From Clarkia xantiana subsp. parviflora (lineage: Eukaryota > Streptophyta > Magnoliopsida > Myrtales > Onagraceae), in assembly GCA_036873135.1 (NCBI GenBank), contig JAPTYO010000010.1:14787134-14851133 (forward strand): a DNA stretch of 64,000 bases. Reading direction: 5' to 3'. The position numbers were made by a program, and so were the translations under genes. The notes under the pieces are model-generated. The model saw only the letters and a program-made list of their open reading frames with translations, made no database searches and was not told where the DNA came from. Shown one piece after another: positions 55,626-64,000 of the stretch. Position 1 is the stretch's first letter; each line of letters opens with the position of its first letter.

Positions 55626-57881
55626 TCGCATCAAGTCGGGTTTTGTTATACCCTACCTTTTCCATCAGTGGTGAGCCTCTTTTCAGGACTCACCGTATCC
55701 TTGTGCCCCTGTGGTTAGCAGGTAAATCAACTATAGACTATAATGGCTTTCATTTATGGCGATCTCTCTCTTTTATTATTTTCCTCAATTTCTCCACTTG
55801 AGGTCTTTCCAATGCTTGCCAGCAGTTGTTAGATTGAGGTTTCACCTTGCTCGATGGGTTCGAAGTCTTTGACTTTCGTCTAGGCTTGATTAATCTCATA
55901 TAGAGTCTGATCATTTCTCCCACTTGGAATAATGTTTCTTATCGTAGCATCACTTCTATTGGGAAGAATTCTCCCACTCGGAACAATGTTTCTTATGAGA
56001 GCATCGTTTCCTTTGGGAACAAGAGCAGTGCTTGAACCTTGACCATCAACTTTCCTTTGACAACCTCTCGGTCTCGGGGTTTGATTTCCGAGATGAATTC
56101 CTTGATCCCTAGGATCTGGAACCAAGTTTGGTCGGAATACTCCCACTGGAAACAATGGGTATCACTCCCACTGGAAACAATGGGTAGTAGAGGCAGTTAT
56201 GGCTTTCCTGTTTCAACAATATGACAATCAGGTTCAACTTGATTCGGCTCTGCGACAACAGTGATCTCATGTGGTAGGGTTTATTCCTCTCACTGGATTT
56301 ATTATGAAAATATTTCCATTATCATTTACTATTTCATTCACTTGAGTTTCCGGTTCAAATCTCTCACACTCGAATTAAGTGGGATCTGATTGCCAGTGAT
56401 ATCCTGCTCTGTTTTGATCATGACTACTTAGATTTAAACTGTCCATGCATTTGGAATATTCGCCCTCAAGAGATGTAATGTCTTCATGTTCGATCACGAC
56501 ACCATTTTCAAAAGCTTTAAAACATGCATTTTCTAAGAGTAGTTATCATGCTCTTGTCCTAAATGCGTGTTTAGTGCGCAATTTAATGTGCAAGATGATA
56601 TGATTAACTCATTATCATTCTTTAGCTTTTATGACGACGTGTCTTACCGATTTTATTGGAACACTGCTTACATAAGTGTGAGTCATCTTTTTCATCCCTT
56701 AGGGAACACCTAAAAGAGTGACTCTAACATTATGTTCTTTAACTGTGCATCTTGAAGTGTGTTTTAATTGATTTGAATGCCTAGCCTGACTTATCGTTCA
56801 AGGCGTATGGAAGGAAAATCGTTGTAACCGACTTTATCCTTATTCGTTGCAAAACTTATCTCAGGGATTTTATCCCATCTCCGAACTGAGCATCTTGGGT
56901 TTTCACCTTATGCATCAGCTGATACTTTTACAAGGTCATGGTAGTTTCGAAGCCTACTTCGTACCGATGTAAATGTTATCAATAAGTTGTTTATGAAGGA
57001 ATGCAAACGAAAATTCAGCACCTAATCATTCAAACACTTCATTATTAAACTCATATATTGAAACGATGTGTTCCGCCTTTCGAGGTCCACTTGCGCGAGG
57101 CGCATTTTACCGAAGTTTTAACCATTGGTTAAGTCTTTTCATTTCTGAATTTAATTTAATCTAATCGGTTTCACACATGATCATCATTACTAACTATTTC
57201 ATTCCAATGGAGTATTAATAATAAAATAAGATTTATAACCGGTTCGTTCTTAGAACTACGTAATCAATGGATTTTAATGGAATTTTGATTTTACTCAAAG
57301 AATTAAATGTAGGATAAAATGTATGGAGTTGTTTGATTCCGGCTATCCAATAGCCTTATTGCTTCGGTTTGCTTACATTTTGGATCGATCTCATTTCTAG
57401 CCGAGTCGATTAATCTTGATAAGCAGAACTCATTTCGAATCGAATGGTAACTTCTTTATTCAATAAATCCGAAACAATAATAATAACCATAATCCAAACA
57501 AATAAAATGAACAGTAAGAAAAATAACCACAATGGCATAAATTCCAGATCATCCGCGAATCTTTAAGAGATAAAGGTAGAACATTGAAAGGATGTAAACG
57601 AGACATTTTTTGTTCTTTTATCACTGGTGTTCATCACACCGGATGTTCGTTTGAGGACCAAAATGATGATCCTGTTTCCTCTGCATCTCCCATTGATCTC
57701 TTGCGGTGAAGCACAGAAGAACCCTCCGGTTTCCTTTGTTTGCTTTCAACAAACAGGACCGTGATAAACTTAATTGATTCAATCAAGTAACCAAGTCTGT
57801 TGTCGTTGGCCAACCATGAAAGAGGGTACCTCTGTGCAATACTGAGTATCTTTCTCCAATTCGATCTCTCGTCGTAAGATC
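55626..57881 (-). other. Copia internal region without recognised domains
   Basis: Protease and integrase would be expected here, but no HHCC or integrase motif was seen. At about 55910-56190 phrases such as CACTTGGAATAATGTTTCTT and CACTGGAAACAATGGGTA recur several times. Heavy decay or replacement by unrelated sequence is likely. Confidence 0.4.
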
Positions 57882-58268
57882 TTATGTGGGTTTTACACCT
57901 GCATCTTGGGAAATAAGGGCAACATACTCAAATAGCACTCCCATGGCTTCAGCTTCCCTTCCTCCACCGAAGCAGAGTCTAATGGCACACCAAAGTTGAA
58001 GAGCACTTAAGTTGAGTTTGAAGTCCTCCGCAACCTCTCTGTCCAAGGTTGCCAGTATCACCATGCAAGTTCTCCGATCTTCAAGGCTCCTCAACCTATT
58101 AGGGTATGTAAGGAAGCCTTGTTCATTCACCCATGTTCTGCCCTTATTCACATCAATACACTTGTGTATACTTTCAGCGAAAATGAGTTCTCTTACATAT
58201 TCACTCCATGCATCCCAATCTATGCCATCCAGATTGCAAGGCCTGTAAAAGCGAACCGATCCAGCCAT
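57882..58268 (-). pseudogene. Copia gag-like fragment
   Basis: A 128-residue frame starting MAGSVRFYRPCNLDGIDWDA, with a D-RR-x-MVILATLD-type helix and SALQLWCAIRLCFGG, resembles the N-terminal part of Copia gag (tA-x-x-LW-x-x-L pattern). It ends early at a stop (VKPT) without a zinc knuckle. Position just after the 5' leader supports gag; similarity is weak. Confidence 0.5.
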
Positions 58269-58914
58269 GAAACTAACACTTTGATAATCACACAAAATCA
58301 GGGAGACAATAACATTTTGAGAAATGATTGCATACATCAAATATCTATTAAGATGGAATCCGACAAATAATGATTCCTCAATCATCTAAACCAACCGACC
58401 ACCAATAAACCAATGGAAGATGGCTGTGAAATAGTTCACATTATCGTCGTCTTCCATCCAATAGATCAGTCTTTTAAAACGGTTTTAATCGCAAATTACC
58501 GGAACGGAAATTTTAAAACAAGCATACCCGATCTTGGCTTTCCCAAGACCCTTTTACTTTGGAAAAATATTCCGATGAATTCACTCATGCATATATAATT
58601 CTACTATCAACGTAAATAATCATACGCCAGTAACATTCATCACATAAATCACACTCATGCTTACGCGTCATGCGACTAATGTTCCGAGGAACTTATGCTT
58701 GCATACATAATTCTACTTCCAAGTAAATTATCAAATGCAGCTACATCCTAAACATTTCTAGCATACGTGTCAAACATGTAACATTCACATCCATCATACA
58801 CATTTGGCGACTGGTTTTCAATTTTAAAATAATTTTAAACATTAGGGACTGATTTGCAATTCGTGCTTATATTCAATCACGCAACATTCTAGACATGAAT
58901 CCTAGACATTTCCA

Positions 58915-60210
58915 GAGTTTTTGACCATTATATGTGTATATAAATAACCAAATACACATATAGTCTATATGAACAAAAAATTACAAATTTAGACTCAACC
59001 GAGAGTTCACATCTCGGTTTCAAGACAAATGCTAATAATTGCACTTGTCCAGAAACTGGACCCACCACATCTCGATTAAATTAAAAAGCATTTGTCTTGG
59101 AACTATAGATGAATAAAATACTGCCAAAACACATGACCGATGCATTACTGACATCAAGTGGACCCCAATATATTATTTTGGCTGTATTCCTATTATGCCC
59201 TCAATAATAAAATGGCAAAGATATTACTTTTGGCCTATCAATATTTCGTTCGAATTTTTTTTCCTAAATATCCTAAATATTTTATTCTAATATTTTTTTT
59301 GTTATGTAACCAATTAACCATAGATATCAACATATTATTAATATATGATAAATGTGTAAACTATAACTTTTTTTCAGTAAGATTATTTTTAAATAAAAGT
59401 TCTATAAAACATTTTTTGGATCGAGAGTGGTTTTAGGGGTAATATTTGTAATATACTTACTCCATAGGTAAATTAATCCACACTTACTAAGTCAGTCTAT
59501 AAGGTGTAAAATATTGGTTATGAATATTTGTTCACTCCCAAAGTCAGTAAAACATTTCATTGTCAACAAGTGTTTTTTTATTTGTTTTCTAAATTTGTAT
59601 ATGATCTTTTCCAACAATTTACAGTTATTATATTTATTACTAATTATATTAAAAATGTCTCACTCACATTAAATTTTAAAAAATTTATAATAACTATTTA
59701 CAAAAAATATTGTGGTGTGTGAGAGATTTAGTTGTTAAGAAAATGTATCTATTTGTAAAAATGTTATAAATTATTTCTAAATAAATTTTATTAAAGAGTG
59801 ACTTCTAAAAAAGTAGTTTCTTTTATCAACAATTAAATATTCAAAACTTTTGCCATTTTAGTATAAGTAATGTTAAAAAACCATATTTTTTACTAAAAAA
59901 AATCATCCGAAACCAGTGATTGCTTCCAATTTAATAATAAATAAAATAATATTAATTAATACAAATACTTAAAGTTGATAAATTAATTATTCAAACAGAA
60001 AAGACAAAATAAATGTAGCTTTGATCTCATCGACAAGGGTATAGGAAGATGAATATATGGTGGGTCCAGTTTCTAGACAAGTGCAATTATTAGCATTTGT
60101 CTTGAAACCGAGATGTGAACTCTCGGTTGAGTCTAAATTTGTAATTTTTTGTTCATATAGACTATATGTGTATTTGATTATTTATATAGATATATAATGG
60201 TAAAAAACTC
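58915..60210. mobile_element. Mutator-like element inside the Copia leader, 1.3 kb
   Basis: Arms of about 155 bp (58915-59072 and 60056-60210) start GAGTTTTTGACCATTATATG and pair almost fully, including ACCGAGAGTTCACATCTCGG, which is itself palindromic. The flanks are an exact 9-bp duplication ACATTTCCA (58906-58914 and 60211-60219). The interior is AT-rich with no transposase. It inserted after the Copia element. Confidence 0.8.
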
Positions 60211-60534
60211 ACATTTCCAACCATCACAGCATGTCTATCCTAATGCGCATTCCATATATTTAACCAGGGCTCAGCCCACAATATGCAATATCCAGCTAGC
60301 TTGACTCAGTCAAGACAACATTTCTAATCATGCATAAATATATATTGAATAATAAACAATTGCAATTCAGCCCACTAATTATACCAGTCCCAAAAACATG
60401 TATCTCCGAGATCCATCCCCATAATCGAAACAAGGGATAAAGGTTATCAACCCTTTGAGAACTGTGTAGGCCTATTAAGGTTCAAAACATTTGGATTTTA
60501 AAACTTGACCTCCCTATTTTTTATTGACTTGAAT

Positions 60535-60850
60535 TCGATTTTGAAAAATACGGTTCGGTTCAGTCAATTTCAGTCCGATTTGGTCTGGTTCGGTCCAGGA
60601 AATCTGGTTCGGGTCCGGTCTGGAAAATCCGGTTCGGTCCGGTAAATTCTAGTTCGGTCCGGTTTAATTTAAAATCTAGTTCGGTCCGAACCGGTCCAAT
60701 AAAATTAGGGTTCGGTTCGGTTCAAAACACAAAACTGGTTCGGTTAGATCCACTTAGTTACCCCGGTCCGACCTGACCCGATTAGGTCGAACCGATTGAG
60801 AAAATCTGGTTCGGTTTTAATTCGTCCTGGTTTGACATATTGGACCGGCC
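60535..60850. repeat. GGTTCGGTCCGG-type degenerate satellite
   Basis: Dense imperfect repeats of GGTTCGGTCC / AATCTGGTTCGG on the plus strand within the Copia 5' leader. Confidence 0.75.
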
Positions 60851-60982
60851 CAATAATTAAAATATTAAAGGTTGGGCCGAAATGTTTGCTTGTGGCCCAA
60901 GTAGAGTTTTAAAGTCCATTTTTTTTTTTTTTAACTTAGCCACCAAGTAACATTAACTATATATAAAATAATTTCCAATATT

Positions 60983-61019
<37 letters not shown>

Positions 61020-61700
61020 ATTTCGGACCTAATTAAAACATATATATATTTATTGTCAAGATTCTATCTTTAAGATTAAATCAATCAACAATATATATAT
61101 ATATATGTAAAATCGTCACACACATATAAATATATATTATTTATTGTCAATATCTTAAATAGGGAAACAGATATTAACAATATATTTTCTCAATCTTTTA
61201 GGTAAGTAAAATCTATCAATAATATCTTTAACCTATTTAAATATTTAGATATATTGATAGTTATATATTTCTATATATTAATGTGAATCTATCCTAATGT
61301 TCCTAATTATAGATATATTGTTATCTAAAATAAAAAAAATTAAAATATGGTAAACAATATTATTAAAATTTCCGGCCGAAATTTATTCCTTGGTGACTAA
61401 GAAATTAAAATTTTACCTTGTAATTCACCTAGGGTTTCGGCCAAAAACACATAATTGGGAACAAGTGGTCAAATTTCAAGATCAAATTTTAATAAGATCT
61501 TATAATCCAATGTTTGATTTTGATAAATATCATCTTTTTCTTGAAGATCATGAACATCAAATTTCCTAAGAACATCATGAAAATTTCGGTTATACCTACA
61601 ACCAAAAATAAAAAATTTAAAAATTTTCTTTTAAAATTTTCGGTCAAATTAATGACTTTTCAAGAACACCAATTTATCAAAATCATGAACTCCTAACACA

Positions 61701-61711
61701 CTCTGATACCA
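61701..61711 (-). other. Primer-binding site of the inner Copia
   Basis: Minus strand TGGTATCAGAG, one base from the 5' LTR end, complementary to plant initiator tRNA-Met as in most Copia elements. Confidence 0.85.
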
Positions 61712-61712
61712 C

Positions 61713-62314
61713 TGATAGATTACGGGGAGTAATCACTACAGAAACTAAATCATGGTGCATGCTAGTAATCGAAATTACGCAGCGTAAGATTCGCACATAC
61801 CTCTACAGTTGTTTGTAGTCCCAAGATCTTTGCAGGAGGGAGTTCACGATCCTCCGGTCGGCAACCGTAGGGGTTCTTGTGAAGGAAGCCCTACGTGGTA
61901 TATTCTTCACGGCAAAGCCTCTGATCGATTATTGGCAATGGACAGATCTCTGGAGTGTTTGGTCGAAAGCAAATTGGCACACCCTTAGTTGTGGTGATGT
62001 GGTTTCAAACGAATATGTGGTGTCTCTGGGGATGGGGTTTTTCTCTCTAAAATACTCCTAGGAAGGATTAATGATTAACCTAATAAAACCCCTAATCCCA
62101 CATATATATGAGGAGTAAAGTGGACAAAAGTCCACTTTACCCACCTACATATTTCGGCTGGGCACTATGCATAGGGAGCCCACTTTTGAGCCTCTCATGT
62201 CAATTGAGATTTGGGTCTGGCCCAATGTCCTAATGTGACATGTACCCAATTAACTTAGGTAACATATACATATAATAGGCTTCCATTTACGACGCCCAAC
62301 ACCATATGCTTACA
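61713..62314 (-). repeat. 5' LTR of the inner Copia element
   Basis: Collinear with 52601-53203. The minus-strand ends are TGTAAGC and ATCTATCA. Confidence 0.88.
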
Positions 62315-62703
62315 CTCCGCTTATAAATAGCGGTTGTCAGGGATTTATTAGAAGTTAATCACTCCTCCTAAGTGTTGAGATTAAAGAAATCTCTCTCCAT
62401 ATTTGCTCTAGTTTCGTCTGAACCCTATAGGCTCAAGGTGCCAAATTGCTTTGAGCAATTTACCCCAGAGATCCGTCCCTGCTAGGAATCGACAAGAGTC
62501 TTTGATGTGGAGATCATTCCGTGTAGATGATTCCTTAACAAGAATCCTTACAGGAGCCGTCCGGTGGATCGGAACTCCCCTTGAAGATCTTGGGACTACA
62601 TGAAAGCAATTAATGGTATGTTTCTCTCTTCCGATGCGTAACTAGATTACCTGGCATGTACACGTGTTTTGTTTATGTAGTATTTATCCCCCTAAATCCA
62701 ACA
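62315..62703 (+). mobile_element. Outer Copia 3' LTR, second part
   Basis: Continues the LTR broken at 52600. It follows the inner LTR order read in reverse complement: GAGCAATTT...CCAGAGATC, then CCGGTGGATCGG, then AGATCTTGGGACTAC. It ends TAAATCCAACA. Together with 52392-52600 it gives about 593 bp, close to the inner LTR length. CTTATAAATAGC at about 62321 looks like its TATA region. Confidence 0.82.
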
Positions 62704-63382
62704 TCACCCCTGCTCTACTCTTGAAAGACAACGACCATCTCGAACTCGTAGTTCCTGCTACGACGACTGCAATTCAGGTCATTTCCCTTCCTTTGTTCCC
62801 TACTCCGGATCTCTTGCTTTGGATCATACACAATCTGGACACTATTCTGTTAAAGTCTAGATACCACTTCATTGTTTCGCTTCTACGAAACAACTCTATG
62901 GCTTCCCCATCTACAACCCCTAGGACTGCTAATCCAAATTTCTAGGTGACACTATGGAATCTCCGTATCCCCCCAAAAATTAGAATGTTCGTCTGGAATG
63001 ACTATGTTAACGGCCTCCCCCATGGTTATTCTTTAGCTATCCGACTTCGACAAGCAGATCCATTTTGTTGTTTTTGTAAGCAAGTTATTGAGACATGGAA
63101 TCATCTTATGTGGAAGTGTTCATTTACTCAACGTATTTGGTTCACGAGCCCTCTCAATGTGCGTGTCAGCCGATTCCCCATTCGCTCGGTGCATGATTGG
63201 TTATCCTTTGATTGTACACCTCATGATATGGATAGTTTTTTTTTATTTGTTCTTGTTTTAAAGTGTCTGTTAATGTGGTCTATATGGCTATAACGTAACA
63301 ATTGTATTTTTAATAATGTTTGTCGGGTTTTTGAGTCTGTAATGCTACGTTTTCTTCATCTTAGACGTGTTATTACCGTTTC
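62704..63382 (+). pseudogene. LINE ORF2 fragment with zf-RVT domain
   Basis: The plus-strand frame 62946-63290 reads LWNLRIPPKIRMFVWNDYVN, then RLRQADPFCCFCKQVIETWN and HLMWKCSFTQRIWF, the zinc-binding domain that follows reverse transcriptase in plant L1-type LINEs (C..C...H....C). Upstream and downstream frames are broken. The outer Copia abuts it on the left and an LTR cuts it on the right. Confidence 0.75.
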
Positions 63383-64000
63383 TGTTAGAAAAAAAAAAAT
63401 GGGCCATTTTAACTAATTTTATTTGAGTTGGATTTTGGGCTAAATTGTTTTTACACAAGCCCAATCTCACTTAAGCCCATTATTTAGTGAATGGAATTTG
63501 TGAAGTTTTTGTCCCACATCGACCACTTCACACTCCTCCTCCCCCATTCACCTCCTATAAATACAAGCTCATTCTTCTCCTCATTTGCACAATGAGAAAT
63601 TGAATCTCTTCCTTCTTGGTTGAGTTCAATTTTTCGGAACCCATAATCTTGGGATCCAATTATATTTTCTCATCCTCTGTTCTTTGTGTTGACGAATGCA
63701 GAGTTCTTCTAGGTTGATTTTGACTTATGTCGTGTTCAACCTTTCTAGTTGTTTTTAGTCGTTGTCGTCGGCTTTCTTGTTCTTTGTTTGAGTTCAGGTA
63801 TTGGGTTTGGTTCGGTCGAACGTGTTGCATGCATAACACGATTCGATGACACTGTTGAATCCTGGGAGGTGATCGCCCCTTGTATAAATCCATTTGCATA
63901 ACCCGAGGGTGGGGAGGGGCGAAATTGCCTTAATGAGACTGTGATTAGCACGGGCCTCAGTATAAAAATACGTATTCGTTTTTGTGTTGAACTTTACGTA
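63383..64000 (+). mobile_element. LTR of another retrotransposon, running off the right edge
   Basis: Starts TGTTAGAAAAAAAAAAATGG inside the LINE sequence. A TATA box CTATAAATA (63555-63563) and TG start fit an LTR with U3 then R/U5. The 3' CA end is not reached, so solo LTR versus full element cannot be decided. Confidence 0.5.

Larger units (their letters stand above)
52601..62314 (-). mobile_element. Ty1/Copia LTR retrotransposon, 9.7 kb, minus strand
   Basis: Two direct repeats of about 602 bp (52601-53203 and 61713-62314) bound it. Read on the minus strand each starts TGTAAGCATATGG, and the 5' copy ends CCGTAATCTATCA. A primer-binding site TGGTATCAGAG, complementary to the initiator Met tRNA 3' end, lies next to the 5' LTR, and a polypurine tract GAGTGGGAGC lies next to the 3' LTR. 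The flanking 5-bp target duplication is ATCCG / CTCCG (one mismatch). Gag-like and RT-RNase H remnants are present; protease and integrase were not recognised. LTR differences and broken frames show that it is old. Confidence 0.88.

Overview
The window is nuclear DNA from a flowering plant, almost certainly a eudicot. It is AT-rich, its genes carry many short GT-AG introns, and the proteins match plant families (a clade III glutamate receptor-like channel, plant RRP41, a plant HMGB). It is also dense in plant transposons (Helitrons, Tourist-like and hAT MITEs, Mutator-like foldback elements, Ty1/Copia, L1-type LINEs). The species cannot be named from sequence alone.

Five intron-containing genes can be assembled completely by joining exons at consensus splice sites in frame: (1) a 162-aa chloroplast envelope-type protein (14391-16477, +, 5 coding exons); (2) a 928-aa glutamate receptor-like channel, GLR3 clade (17810-22841, -, 6 coding exons); (3) the exosome core subunit RRP41, 241 aa (29386-32601, +, 11 coding exons); (4) a 244-aa CCDC115/VMA22-like V-ATPase assembly factor (38687-40419, +, 6 exons); (5) a 153-aa HMGB chromatin protein (48496-49755, -, 6 coding exons). 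Genes 1 and 2 converge tail to tail. They are unrelated housekeeping or signalling genes; nothing suggests a shared pathway or gene cluster. A decayed intron-split gene (44798-47230) and a lone membrane-protein exon (27175-27436) may be relics.

Layout: 1-14.4 kb is a transposon field (a 1-kb palindrome, hAT-like and Tourist-like pieces, two Helitron-derived copies that carry an exon-like insert, a 2-kb Helitron with a MITE inside it, and foldback elements with one nested in another). 14.4-50 kb holds the genes, separated and in places invaded by MITEs and foldbacks. 50-64 kb is a retrotransposon nest: a 9.7-kb Copia element on the minus strand sits inside the LTR of a related plus-strand Copia element. 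The minus-strand Copia itself contains a 1.3-kb Mutator-like element. LINE fragments flank the nest, and another LTR runs off the right edge.

The most distinctive pattern is a set of about eight foldback elements. Several have exact or near-exact 9-bp target duplications and most have GGGTTAA-type ends. Five share a 23-bp near-palindrome on one arm only, and several have a GC-rich CCGGCGACCACC-type core. Whether this family is already catalogued cannot be judged here. I see no evidence for a new multi-gene biological system in this window.
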